A stretch of 64,000 bases of DNA. It comes from Paraburkholderia sp. BL23I1N1. Lineage in GTDB: Bacteria > Pseudomonadota > Gammaproteobacteria > Burkholderiales > Burkholderiaceae. The position numbers and the translations under genes were made by a program. The notes below the pieces were generated by a model. That model was not told where the DNA came from. It made no database searches and saw only the letters and a program-made list of their open reading frames with translations. Positions 28,159 to 36,414 of the stretch are shown here, in pieces. The first letter of the stretch is position 1; every line of letters begins with the position of its first letter. The stretch is taken from the NCBI RefSeq assembly GCF_003610295.1, contig NZ_RAPV01000001.1:5332001-5396000 (forward strand), in the 5' to 3' direction.

Positions 28159-28174
28159 TGGCACAGCCATTGCA
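28159..28174 (+). promoter_or_regulatory. Sigma-54 promoter, near-perfect consensus
   Basis: TGGCAC-AGCCA-TTGCA matches the -24/-12 consensus TGGCAC-N5-TTGCW at every position. It points toward the small gene at 28708 and the CpaE-like gene at 29058, leaving a leader of about 520 bases. The divergent activator at 26018-27454 is the obvious candidate regulator. Confidence 0.8.
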
Positions 28175-28608
28175 ATAGGAGTCTCACGAACGAATGCGTT
28201 GCCGCCTGGTTCCTGAGGCGCGGGGAAACAACAGCCGGAGACCGGCGGCAAACATCGTCTTCGTAAGCGCGGCCGGGGAAGCCAATGTGTCTTACGAGGG
28301 TACGGCGGGGCCAATGAAAAACGGATGTCAAAAAAACGGGATGAATGGGCGATACGGCGTATCGCTCATTCTTCACCGGACAACGTCAAGCACTGACCTC
28401 GCCACTTTTTCCGTCAAGTTGGGCGGAATCGAACTGGATGGCCGGCATGGCCGGCGATAGCGACAGGTACCGCGCTCGAGCCATTCGCGAGCGCTCGACG
28501 CACAGAACAGGGAAGGGGCAGCGCACGGTCAGGCCGGCCGGCGCGAAGAAGCGGGGAGGAGTGGCCTGAGTCTCCATAGAGGGACACACGCTACGAGGTG
28601 GACCGGGC

Positions 28609-28672
28609 GCCGTGCCTGCGCATTAGCGCGGGCACGGCCTACCTGGGCCTGACCTGGGGCTTACCTGGATAG
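28609..28672 (+). promoter_or_regulatory. Hairpin and triple ACCTGG repeat in leader of the 28708 gene
   Basis: GCCGTGCC and GGGCACGGC (with GCGC/GCGC inside) form a strong stem-loop at about 28609-28640, without a following T run, so it is not a classical terminator. Directly after it ACCTGG occurs three times with 10-11 base spacing (about 28644-28672), one helical turn each. This suggests a site for a DNA- or RNA-binding regulator. Confidence 0.4.
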
Positions 28673-28707
28673 GGTCCTGAAATGACTAATCAAGCGCGGG
28701 GGTTGTC

Positions 28708-28995
28708 ATGAAAACGATCAGCAAGCCGGTCGCATCGCGGCCGGACCATCACACCGCGGCGCACGGCGCCGGGCTCTCCTATCAACGTCACTTCGGGCGC
28801 CAGCGTACCTTGTTCGCCGCGCCGTCATCCGATCTGTTCACGCTGGTGATCGCCGAGGCAATGAAACGTAATGCACAGGCCGAGATTCAACGCGACGCGT
28901 TACGCGACGCGATGTATGAAATGCCGGTTTCGCCCGAACGGGACCACGATTGGACCGCGGACATCTCCCCATCGGATCCCGGCGAACGCGCCTGA
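28708..28995 (+). CDS. Small hypothetical protein (95 aa) upstream of CpaE-like gene
   Basis: I do not recognise this protein. It is soluble, with a basic, His-rich N-terminus (SRPDHHTAAHGAGLSYQRHF), a short hydrophobic/amphipathic centre (DLFTLVIAEAMKRNAQAEI) and an acidic end. The ribosome site is weak (GGGGG about 9 bases upstream). It is the first frame after the sigma-54 promoter and lies 62 bases before the CpaE-like gene on the same strand, so the two may be co-transcribed. Confidence 0.5.
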   Translation: MKTISKPVASRPDHHTAAHGAGLSYQRHFGRQRTLFAAPSSDLFTLVIAEAMKRNAQAEIQRDALRDAMYEMPVSPERDHDWTADISPSDPGERA

Positions 28996-29057
28996 ACGCC
29001 GACTGTCATTAAGGTGGCCTTTCTTACTGGAGGGCTTCAGTCCGGCGGAGACCCGAC

Positions 29058-30278
29058 ATGATCGACATTTTCCTGATTTCGTCCAGCGCGGAGCGCGCGC
29101 TGCATATCGTCGCGCGCCTCGAAGAAAGCGGTGTCGTGTATCGTTTGCGCACCGCTTCCTGCACGGTGCGGCAATTGCGCATGCACGCCCGAGAAATCCG
29201 GAATGCCGATCTGCTGATTGTCGACGACGTCGATCTGAGCGCGCGAGAACTGGGCGGCGTCGAGGAGGCGCTGGCCTGCTCGCCTGCTTTGCACTGCATG
29301 CTGATTACACCGGCACCGTCCGCTGCCTTGCTGACCGCGGCGACGCGCGTCGGCGTGCGGCATGTACTGTCATGGCCGCTGGATGTGTATGAGATCACCG
29401 CGGCACTTACGCATATCGCCGCAAAAAAAAGTGCGGGCGTGCGCCCAAGTGCAGGGGTGCGCCGCGCCGGACGGGTTGTCTCGCTGGCGTCGTGCAAGGG
29501 CGGCAGCGGCACCACGCTGATCGCTGTGAATCTCGCCTGGTCGCTGGCCGAACTGAGTAACAGGCGCGTGCTGCTGATCGATCTCAGCCAGCAATTCGCC
29601 GACGCCAGCCTGCTCATGGCCGACAAACCGCCGCCCGCGACGCTCACCGATCTGTGCTCACAGATTGACTGCCTCGACGCCGCTTTGCTGGACGCCTGTG
29701 TGATGCATGCACACGCGAACCTCGACGTGCTGGCGGGAGCCGGCGACCCGCTCAAGGCGGCCGGGGTGCTGCCCGGGCAACTGGAGCACATTCTCGCGCT
29801 GGCGCGCGAGCGGTACGACGCAGTGCTGATCGATATTGGCCAAAGCGTCAATCCGCTGACGATCCATGCACTCGATCGTAGCGATGCAATCTGCATGATC
29901 GTGCGGCAAAACCCACTTTACCTGCACGGCGGCCGCCGGATGCTCGATATTTTCAAGGAACTGGGTTATCCGCCGAGCAAGGTGCGGGTCGTGGTGAATC
30001 AATACGACAAGGACGCGTGCATCAACCTGTCGACGCTCGAACAGACCCTCGGCGCGAAGGTCGCGCACCAGCTTCCGCGCGACGAAAAACAGGTCAACGA
30101 GGCGCTCAACCGCGGTGTGCCGCTCATCACTTCCGCCCATGACAGCGCGCTGGCGCAAGGCATTTGTCTGCTCGCCGATATGCTGTGGCCGGTCATCGCC
30201 GAGCCCCGCAAAGGCATGCTCGGCCGTCTGTTTGCTACGCGGCCCAACTTGTCGCGGCAACTGAAGCCGGGGCACTGA
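29058..30278 (+). CDS. CpaE-like MinD/ParA-family ATPase with atypical receiver domain
   Basis: The 406-residue protein has an N-terminal receiver-like domain (about 1-125; IDIFLISSSAERAL, ADLLIVDDVDLSAREL) and a C-terminal P-loop ATPase with the deviant Walker A SCKGGSGTTLIAVNLAWSLA (about 146-165). VLLIDLSQQFADASLLM and DAVLIDIGQSVNPLT are the other ATPase motifs. CpaE proteins place Tad/Flp pilus machinery at the cell pole. No other tad gene is in the window, so it either serves a distant locus or acts with the adjacent VpsR-type regulator in surface polysaccharide or localisation control. GGAG precedes the start. Confidence 0.85.
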   Translation: MIDIFLISSSAERALHIVARLEESGVVYRLRTASCTVRQLRMHAREIRNADLLIVDDVDLSARELGGVEEALACSPALHCMLITPAPSAALLTAATRVGVRHVLSWPLDVYEITAALTHIAAKKSAGVRPSAGVRRAGRVVSLASCKGGSGTTLIAVNLAWSLAELSNRRVLLIDLSQQFADASLLMADKPPPATLTDLCSQIDCLDAALLDACVMHAHANLDVLAGAGDPLKAAGVLPGQLEHILALARERYDAVLIDIGQSVNPLTIHALDRSDAICMIVRQNPLYLHGGRRMLDIFKELGYPPSKVRVVVNQYDKDACINLSTLEQTLGAKVAHQLPRDEKQVNEALNRGVPLITSAHDSALAQGICLLADMLWPVIAEPRKGMLGRLFATRPNLSRQLKPGH

Positions 30279-30286
30279 GCCAATCC

Positions 30287-30496
30287 GGTCGCCGGGAGTT
30301 CGCCAAGGTGTCGCTGCGCAGGTCCTTTGGTATTTTGCCCGCGAACTTCGGGGTTCAGAGCGCGATTGCCTACGGATGCCTGTTCGCATTGCAGGTTGGG
30401 CGCATTGTGCGGGAAGTGCGGCTGCTGTCCGATGACGAGCGGTATCGTGCTTACCGGGGCAAGGTGCGGTCCCGGGTCATTCCGGGCGTGTTTTGA
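30287..30496 (+). pseudogene. Remnant of an isoprenylcysteine methyltransferase-family (PEMT-like) gene
   Basis: The frame after the CpaE-like stop reads LRRSFGILPANFGVQSA and then RIVREVRLLSDDERYRAYRGKVRSRVIPGVF across its end. Both halves resemble small membrane methyltransferases: the segment before the SAM-binding region (RSFGIVPAN type) and the terminal R-I-x-x-E ... Y-x-x-Y ... VR-x-R-L-I-P-G-x-F. The middle part, including the conserved RHP motif and two membrane segments, is missing. I infer an internally deleted relic without function. Confidence 0.6.
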
Positions 30497-30594
30497 CAGT
30501 GTATGGTGTAGTTTTGGGTACGGACAGCGTAAGCGGCAAGAGCCGCTGCCGGCCTGATTACTCTTGAGAGATCCGCACGAGCACACCGTCACCC

Positions 30595-32037
30595 ATGCAA
30601 AGCGAAATCAACCCTTTCAGCGCAATGGCGTCGATCCTGTCCAATCCGATTCTCAACACGGATTCGTATAAGGCGTCGCACTATCTGCAATATCCGCCCG
30701 AAGCGTCGGCGATGTTTTCATACATCGAGTCGCGCGGCGGGCGCTATGACCGCACGCTTTTCTTCGGACTCCAGATGCTGATCAAGGAGTATCTGTGCCG
30801 GCCTGTTACCGCCGGGATGATCGATCAGGCGAAGGCGTTCTTCACGGCGCACGGCGAGCCGTTCAACGAAGCCGGCTGGCGCTACATCGTCGAGCGTCAT
30901 GACGGTTATCTGCCGGTGCGGATTCGCGCGGTACCGGAAGGCTCGGTTGTGCCTACGCACAACGTGCTGGTCACGGTCGAATGCGACGATCCCCAGGTGT
31001 TCTGGCTGGCCACGTATCTGGAAACCATGTTGCTACGCGTGTGGTATCCGATCACGGTCGCGACGCAAAGCTGGCATCTGCGCAAAACGATCCGCGCTTA
31101 TCTGGAGAAGAGTAGCGACGACCTCACGCAATTGCCCTTCAAGCTGCACGATTTCGGCGCGCGCGGCGTGTCGAGTGCGGAGTCGGCGGCGATCGGCGGC
31201 TCGGCGCATCTCGTCAGTTTCATGGGCTCGGATACGGTGCTCGGCGTGGTTGCCGCGAATCACTACTACAACGAACCGATGGCGGCGTTTTCCGTGCCGG
31301 CCGCGGAGCACAGCACGATCACCTCATGGGGCCGCGAGCGTGAAACCGACGCGTTCCGCAACATGATCGCGAAGTTCGGCAAGCCCGGGGCGATCGTTTC
31401 GGTGGTGTCCGATTCCTACGACCTGTTCTCCGCGCTCAAGGCATGGGGCACGGAGTTGAAGCAGGCGGTGCTCGATTCCGGCGGGACGCTCGTGATCCGG
31501 CCGGATTCCGGCGATCCGCTGACGATCGTCCTGCAGACCATGCGGGCGCTCGAGGCGTCATTCGGTTCGACGGTGAACGGCAAGGGGCGTCGCGTGCTCA
31601 ACAACGTTCGCGTGATTCAGGGCGACGGCGTGAATCCGGACTCGATCGAGGCGATCCTGGCGGGTATGGATCAGGCCGGCTTTGCAGCGGACAACATCGT
31701 CTTCGGCATGGGCGGCGCGTTGTTGCAGCAGATCAACCGCGATACGCAACGGTTCGCCATGAAGTGTTCGGCTATCCGGCTTGCGGATGAATGGCACGAC
31801 GTACACAAAGACCCGGTCACGGATGCCGGCAAGCGCTCGATGAAAGGGCGGCTTACCTTGCTGGTGAACCGTCACACCGGCGAATATCGGACGGTGACGC
31901 TGCCGGTGGCGTGGGATGACCGGACCGTCGAAGCGGATTGGGACGAGGCGCTCGGCACCGTTTTCGATTCCGGGAAATTGCTCGTCGATATGGCGTTTTC
32001 TGAAGTCAGGAAGCGGGCTCACGCAGGTGAGGGTTAG
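30595..32037 (+). CDS. nadV: Nicotinamide phosphoribosyltransferase
   Basis: The 480-residue protein matches the NAMPT/NadV family, which makes NMN from nicotinamide and PRPP for NAD salvage. Marks are NTDSYKASHYLQYPP at the start, FKLHDFGARGVSSAESAAIGG, VPAAEHSTITSWGRE, VVSDSYDLFSALKAWG and the phosphate-binding segment LVIRPDSGDPLTIV. IVFGMGGALLQQINRDTQRF and KDPVTDAGKRSMKGRL complete the set. The size is typical. An internal ATG at about residue 11 is an alternative start. No NMN adenylyltransferase is adjacent, so it uses products of other loci. Confidence 0.92.
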   Translation: MQSEINPFSAMASILSNPILNTDSYKASHYLQYPPEASAMFSYIESRGGRYDRTLFFGLQMLIKEYLCRPVTAGMIDQAKAFFTAHGEPFNEAGWRYIVERHDGYLPVRIRAVPEGSVVPTHNVLVTVECDDPQVFWLATYLETMLLRVWYPITVATQSWHLRKTIRAYLEKSSDDLTQLPFKLHDFGARGVSSAESAAIGGSAHLVSFMGSDTVLGVVAANHYYNEPMAAFSVPAAEHSTITSWGRERETDAFRNMIAKFGKPGAIVSVVSDSYDLFSALKAWGTELKQAVLDSGGTLVIRPDSGDPLTIVLQTMRALEASFGSTVNGKGRRVLNNVRVIQGDGVNPDSIEAILAGMDQAGFAADNIVFGMGGALLQQINRDTQRFAMKCSAIRLADEWHDVHKDPVTDAGKRSMKGRLTLLVNRHTGEYRTVTLPVAWDDRTVEADWDEALGTVFDSGKLLVDMAFSEVRKRAHAGEG

Positions 32038-32109
32038 CCGGCGGTTTGCCTCCGGTGGCGACTAGACCGTCATGCCGCTGCCGGAGCTAAATGAGCTAAA
32101 ACAAACGCG

Positions 32110-34026
32110 TCAGATCACATTCCAGACCGACACGCCAGACCCCTCGATATCGATCCGGCAAGGGCTTCCTTCCCGCAGCCGGGTATCTTCGTTCGCGATG
32201 TCGAAGCGTACCCCTGCGATATTCAAGCGGACATACCGTTCGCCGCGCCGTAACTCGACCGCTTCGACCACGCCGGCATAAGCGCCGTCGGGCGAGATAA
32301 CGACGGCGTGGGAAGATACGCGCCACATCACCCGTTGCCCGGCCGGAATGGCCGAGCCGCTATCGTTCGTTGCGATCGCCAACCCCTTGCCGATCTCGAC
32401 GTGACGAGGCGCCGTCATCACCCCCTCGCCGACGTTGTGCAAGCCGAGCAGTTCGGCCACCCGCATCGAAGCCGGTCGTTCGAACACCGCGTCGATGAAA
32501 CCCGCCTGCAGCACGCGCCCCTGTTCGACCACCAGCACCTCGTCGGCAAGCAGCGCCGCTTCGTCGGGATCGTGCGTGACGATGATCGTCACCGCCGCGA
32601 TCTCGCGCTGCAACGCGCGCAGCGACTGCTGCAAACGCCGCCGCCGTGGCGTGTCGAGCGCGGCGAACGGTTCATCGAACAGCAGCAATTCGCTATGGCG
32701 TGTGAGCGCCCGCGCCAGCGCCACACGTTGCCGCTGACCGAACGACAGTTGATGCGGTAAACGCGCGGCCAATTGCGCGAGGCCGAGGTGATCGAGCCAG
32801 TAACGCGCGCTGGCTGCGTCGGCGTCGACGGGAAACGCGAGTTGCTGCGCAACCGTCATATGCGGAAACAAGCCATAGTCTTGCGGCATGTAGCCGATCT
32901 GGCGGCGCTCGGGCGGCAGCGGGCTCAAGTCGGTTGCGCCGAGCCGGACGGAACAGGACGCGTTGGATTCGAGCCCTGCAATCAGACGCAACGCCAACGA
33001 TTTGCCTGAGCCCGACGGCCCGATGATCGCCAGCCGCCGCGTTGCGGGCGTCCACGCGATGTCGAGCTCGAACGCGCCCAGGCGGCGCTGCAAATGGAAG
33101 GTGAGGCGACGATCGGAAGGCTCGCCACGGCTCGCCGTTAAATCCGTGCCGGGTTCCAGCGCGTCGTCGCCGTTTTCGGTTTGTTCGAGCGAGGCTTTCT
33201 GCCGAAGGCTGTAAATCGACAGCGCCGCGCAGACAATCGCAATCGCGAGCGTCGGCAGCAGCAGGGGCATCATCGCCGGCAAGCCTTGGCCGCCGAATAC
33301 GACGTATGTGTAGACCGGCAGCGAATACGGGTGATAAGCCACCATCACCGTCGCGCCGAATTCGCCGAACGCACGCAACCAGGCTAGCGCGAGTCCCGCG
33401 CGAATCGCCGGCCATGCAACCGGCAACATCACGCGGAAAAAGCGGCTGCCCGCATGATGGCCGAGCGTTGCGGCCACGTCGTCGAGCACGGGGTCCACGG
33501 CGGAGAATGCCGATTTTGCGGCGATGATCAGGAAGGGCGCGGCCACGAAAATTTCCGCGAGCACGATGCCGGCGAACGAATCCGTCAGCATTCCGCTGGT
33601 GAACCGGCCGATCCAGCTATACGGGCCCAGTAGAAACAGCAGCAGGACGCCACTCGTGAGTGGCGGCAAGGCGAGCGGCAACTGCACGGCGAAGCCGAGC
33701 AGCGCCATCTTGCGCGAGTTGGAGCGCGCCAGCAGATAGCCGAGCGGCACGCCGCCGAGCAGAATCGCGAACGAGGCCACACTGGCGCTCGCCGCCGAAA
33801 CGCCGACCGCCGACCACACCGCGGTCCAGTCGACATTCGGCCAATCGGCCGCGCCGAGTTGCGGCACGCTCGCGATAAACGGGGCGCACAGATAGACGGC
33901 AAGCAGTGCCGCCAGCCACAGCAGCGGTCGGGACGCGGACGGCTTCACGGTCTGACTTACAGTCTGACTCGCCGCCTGACTCGCCGACTGATTCATCTGC
34001 TGATTCACCGCCTGTTTCACCACCAC
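32110..34026 (-). CDS. modBC: Fused molybdate ABC transporter permease-ATPase (ModB-ModC)
   Basis: One 638-residue chain carries both membrane and ATPase parts. Residues about 30-270 hold the permease with ABC-2-type EAA loop (RAGLALAWLRAFGEFGATVM). Residues about 300-510 form the ATPase: Walker A GPSGSGKSLA, signature LSFGQRQRVALARAL, Walker B LLLFDEPFAALD. The C-terminus (about 575-638) is a TOBE/Mop-type domain (VSPDGAYAGVVEAVELRRGE). It starts one base after the modA stop. The first 27 residues are a Gln/Ser-rich repeat (ASQTVSQTVK). The fusion is known in some Burkholderiaceae. Confidence 0.9.
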   Translation of the reverse strand: MVVKQAVNQQMNQSASQAASQTVSQTVKPSASRPLLWLAALLAVYLCAPFIASVPQLGAADWPNVDWTAVWSAVGVSAASASVASFAILLGGVPLGYLLARSNSRKMALLGFAVQLPLALPPLTSGVLLLFLLGPYSWIGRFTSGMLTDSFAGIVLAEIFVAAPFLIIAAKSAFSAVDPVLDDVAATLGHHAGSRFFRVMLPVAWPAIRAGLALAWLRAFGEFGATVMVAYHPYSLPVYTYVVFGGQGLPAMMPLLLPTLAIAIVCAALSIYSLRQKASLEQTENGDDALEPGTDLTASRGEPSDRRLTFHLQRRLGAFELDIAWTPATRRLAIIGPSGSGKSLALRLIAGLESNASCSVRLGATDLSPLPPERRQIGYMPQDYGLFPHMTVAQQLAFPVDADAASARYWLDHLGLAQLAARLPHQLSFGQRQRVALARALTRHSELLLFDEPFAALDTPRRRRLQQSLRALQREIAAVTIIVTHDPDEAALLADEVLVVEQGRVLQAGFIDAVFERPASMRVAELLGLHNVGEGVMTAPRHVEIGKGLAIATNDSGSAIPAGQRVMWRVSSHAVVISPDGAYAGVVEAVELRRGERYVRLNIAGVRFDIANEDTRLREGSPCRIDIEGSGVSVWNVI

Positions 34027-34027
34027 C

Positions 34028-34903
34028 TTACTGCGCAGCGTCGATCACGGCTTGCACCGAAGGCAGCATGGCTTGCACGTTGCCGGTAACGGTCGGTTTG
34101 ACGACATCGACACCGTGTTGCTTGAGCAGCGCGCGCCCTTGTGCGCTCAGCAGGAAGTCGACGAAGGTGCTCGCGCCCGCATGGTTCGGGGCATCGCTGA
34201 GAATCGTCAGCGTGTAGCTTGCTTTGGCCTGCAATTCGGGTGCCGGACGAATCGCCGGAATTTTCAGGTCAGACGTTTCGGTCGAGTAGAAGAAGCCGGC
34301 ATCGAGCTGACCGGATTGCAGGCGGCCCACCAGCGTTTCTTCAGGCAAAACCTGCGCGGGATTTTCCGCGGCGCCCAGCGTCTTCTCGACAAGATCCGGC
34401 TGATGGTAGAGGTCCGCGGCTTTCGTCATCATCTCGACCGTGAATGCGCCCTTCGGATCGAGCTTCGGATCGGTACGCCCGATGCGGATGCCCGGCTCCT
34501 GCAACACCTGGTCCCAGCGCTTGTTTTTGAAGTCCGCGGCGAACTTGCTTTGCGGGTTATAGCCGATCATCAACGGCGATTCGGCGAAGTTCACATACCA
34601 CGTAACGTGGTCGCCGTTTGCCTCGCCCATCAGGCTACTGTTCACCTTCGGGCTCGCGCTGATGAACACGTCGCCGCGGCGCAGCTTGCCCTTGATCTCG
34701 TTAGCAATCTTGTTCGAGCCCGCTGCGTAGCCGCGGAAGTGCTGGCCCGTGGCTTTCTCGAAGGCGGGCCCCACGCTGCGCTCCATCAGATTGACGAGCG
34801 ACCCGGCGTACAGCACGTTGACGGTGTCGTCTTGCGCGAAGACGGGTGCGGCGGTCGCCACGCCGGCGACGACCATGAAAGATGCGAGCAGCTTGCGAAT
34901 CAT
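34028..34903 (-). CDS. modA: Periplasmic molybdate/tungstate-binding protein
   Basis: The 291-residue protein has a signal peptide (LLASFMVVAGVATAAPVFAQ) and the two-lobe substrate-binding fold of the ModA/WtpA group: VLYAGSLVNLMERSVGPAFE, RGDVFISASPKVNSSL and IRIGRTDPKLDPKGAFTVEM. It delivers oxyanion to the fused ModBC that follows after one base. A ModE-like operator (34920-34943) lies 17 bases upstream, so molybdate-loaded ModE would repress it. The motif set is closer to the WtpA/tungstate branch than to E. coli ModA, so tungstate binding is possible. Confidence 0.9.
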   Translation of the reverse strand: MIRKLLASFMVVAGVATAAPVFAQDDTVNVLYAGSLVNLMERSVGPAFEKATGQHFRGYAAGSNKIANEIKGKLRRGDVFISASPKVNSSLMGEANGDHVTWYVNFAESPLMIGYNPQSKFAADFKNKRWDQVLQEPGIRIGRTDPKLDPKGAFTVEMMTKAADLYHQPDLVEKTLGAAENPAQVLPEETLVGRLQSGQLDAGFFYSTETSDLKIPAIRPAPELQAKASYTLTILSDAPNHAGASTFVDFLLSAQGRALLKQHGVDVVKPTVTGNVQAMLPSVQAVIDAAQ

Positions 34904-34919
34904 GCGATTAACCCCGGTG

Positions 34920-34943
34920 CGTTATTAAGAGCGTTATATTACG
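34920..34943. promoter_or_regulatory. ModE-like operator upstream of modA
   Basis: CGTTATTA-N8-ATATTACG. The right arm read on the other strand is CGTAATAT, identical to the left arm of the next operator. The 8-8-8 geometry is shared with three other sites in the island, and the TATAACG-type half-sites resemble the E. coli ModE box. Confidence 0.7.
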
Positions 34944-35129
34944 ACGCCATTGTGTGGCGTGTGTTGCTGCGCGCTCTGTGGGGGGCAATTCAATTGAGCA
35001 ATAGAGCGGGAAAATCCGCACAAGGCTCGATCGGGATGAGCCCGAGACGGTGTCGCGCCAGACTGGCGCCGATATGTCTGGCGATATAGTACGTACCGAT
35101 GCATTTTTGCGCCGCGGCGGCCATCGCAG

Positions 35130-35153
35130 CGTAATATACACACGGACATAACG
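35130..35153. promoter_or_regulatory. ModE-like operator upstream of the molybdopterin-domain gene
   Basis: CGTAATAT-N8-ACATAACG, 44 bases before the start at 35197. It lies on the rightward side of the divergent region and would control the molybdopterin-domain gene and probably nifQ and modE downstream. Confidence 0.72.
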
Positions 35154-35196
35154 AGCGACCAAGCCGCTCAGGCATCAACGCTGGAGATAACCGCGT

Positions 35197-35685
35197 ATGG
35201 ATAGTGTGAATGCGATTGCCGCGCCTGCCGTCGAAGGCGCGCTTGTCCTGAGCGGACGGTTCCAGCGCCCGCTATCTTTCGACCTTGAGCGGCTCAAGGC
35301 TTACGAAAGCGTGCTGGCCACGCCGTTCGATCTGCGCTGCTAAACGACGAACCGCTTCATCCGCAGCGTCGAGCCTTACCGCGGCGTGCGATTGACGACC
35401 CTGATCTCGGAAGCGGGCCTCCCGAACGACGTGCCGGGCGAGTTCAAGCGCACGGTGTTCGTGGCGGTGGGGCACGATGGCTATGTCGTGACGTTTTCAT
35501 GGCATGAACTGTTCAACACGCCGGTCGGCGAGAATGTGCTGGTCGCGTACGAATGCGGTGGCCGCGCGCTCGATGCTGACGAAGGCGCGCCGATTCTGTT
35601 TTCCGGTTCGGACATTCTGCCTGCGCCACGTCACGTCAAACGTCTCGCGCGTATCGAGGCGCATGTTTTGAAGCCTTTGGCGTAG
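35197..35685 (+). pseudogene. Molybdopterin-domain (sulfite oxidase-fold) protein with internal TAA
   Basis: The frame from ATG 35197 (GGAG upstream) reads LVLSGRFQRPLSFDLERL and continues to FDLRC, where TAA occurs at 35341-35343. It stays open on the same frame as TTNRFIRSVEPYRGVRLTTL, then GEFKRTVFVAVGHDGYVV and ending HVKRLARIEAHVL. No frameshift is needed: a TAC-to-TAA change would explain it. The fold is that of the small oxidoreductase molybdopterin-binding-domain proteins, which are about 160 residues. It is a nonsense-mutated gene, or reading could restart downstream without the first 48 residues. Confidence 0.8.
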
Positions 35686-35739
35686 GGGACCCCAGCGACA
35701 GGCGTAACATGATCCCCTGTTCAATATCGCGTTGCCGCC

Positions 35740-36375
35740 ATGCCTGACGAACCGCTTTCGCCTGTGGCCGAGACTGCCGAGCCCGGCATCGAACCGCTGC
35801 GTGCGTCTGTCGATACGCAGGTTGCCGAGCGCGCGGCAGCGTGGCTGGCCGTGGCCACGGACGCCGCGTCGCCCGATACGCGACTTTTCGCGAAGCTGAT
35901 TGCCGCTCGCGACGTACGCAATGAACTTGCGCTGCTTGGGTTGCCGCAGCAGGCGTGGCGCGCGCTGCTGGGGCGGCATTTTGTGCACGCGGCCTTGCCT
36001 GTCCGTTTGTCTGCATTGCCTCGCATCGACACCAACGAGCACACGGCATTCGTCGAAACGCTCCGCGCGCTGCTGCTCGCCCATTCCAGCACCACGGTCA
36101 ACGCGGACGACACTCGCTGTCTTGCCTCGATCATCGCTCATGCGTGCTTGCGGCCAGATCACCTGTGGCGCGACCTCGGTCTTGCGGGCCGCGAAGAAGT
36201 CACGTGGATGTTGACGCGTTATTTCCCGACGCTCGTCGAACTGAATGTCGATAATCTGCGCTGGAAGAAATTCCTCGCCCAGCAGCGTGCACTTTCCTTA
36301 GGACTTCAGCCCGGCCCGGCTCCCGGTTGCCCGGGCTGTGAAGACTACGGGCATTGCTTTCCCGGCCACCCCTGA
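35740..36375 (+). CDS. nifQ: NifQ-like molybdenum-handling protein
   Basis: The 211-residue protein matches NifQ, which carries a Mo-Fe-S cluster and donates molybdenum for nitrogenase cofactor synthesis. Matching parts are HLWRDLGLAGREEVTWMLTR, YFPTLVELNVDNLRWKKFL and the cysteine-rich end GCPGCEDYGHCFPG. The family motif is C-x4-C-x2-C-x5-C; here the last three cysteines are present and the first position appears to be Gly. No nif structural gene is in the window. The gene sits 54 bases after the molybdopterin-domain gene and 39 before modE. Confidence 0.85.
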   Translation: MPDEPLSPVAETAEPGIEPLRASVDTQVAERAAAWLAVATDAASPDTRLFAKLIAARDVRNELALLGLPQQAWRALLGRHFVHAALPVRLSALPRIDTNEHTAFVETLRALLLAHSSTTVNADDTRCLASIIAHACLRPDHLWRDLGLAGREEVTWMLTRYFPTLVELNVDNLRWKKFLAQQRALSLGLQPGPAPGCPGCEDYGHCFPGHP

Positions 36376-36414
36376 AGGCCGTTCGGCCAGGTGGCAGCGC
36401 GAGATGGTTCGTGT

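Larger units (their letters stand above)
27455..28707. other. Long regulatory gap between sigma-54 activator and CpaE-like operon
   Basis: 1253 bases without a convincing gene. Short open frames (for example 27562-27795 and 28194-28460) lack recognisable similarity and good ribosome sites. The region contains palindromes CAGCGTTCAACGCTG (27598-27612), CGAAAGCGCTTTCG (27708-27721) and GCGATACGGCGTATCGC (28349-28365), a strong sigma-54 promoter (28159-28174), and a hairpin with three ACCTGG repeats (28609-28672). The layout fits enhancer sites plus a long leader. Confidence 0.6.

Noticed and set aside
28194..28460. 88-codon open frame just after the sigma-54 promoter
   Set aside because: The start is too close to the expected transcript start for a ribosome site, and the sequence matches no family.
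34920..34960. Alternative ModE site using CGTTATAT-N8-CATTGTGT
   Set aside because: The right half does not match; the site shifted left by 11 bases fits the other three operators.
35341..35343. Recoding (selenocysteine or readthrough) at the TAA
   Set aside because: Selenocysteine uses TGA, and the local context has no sign of programmed readthrough; a nonsense change is simpler.
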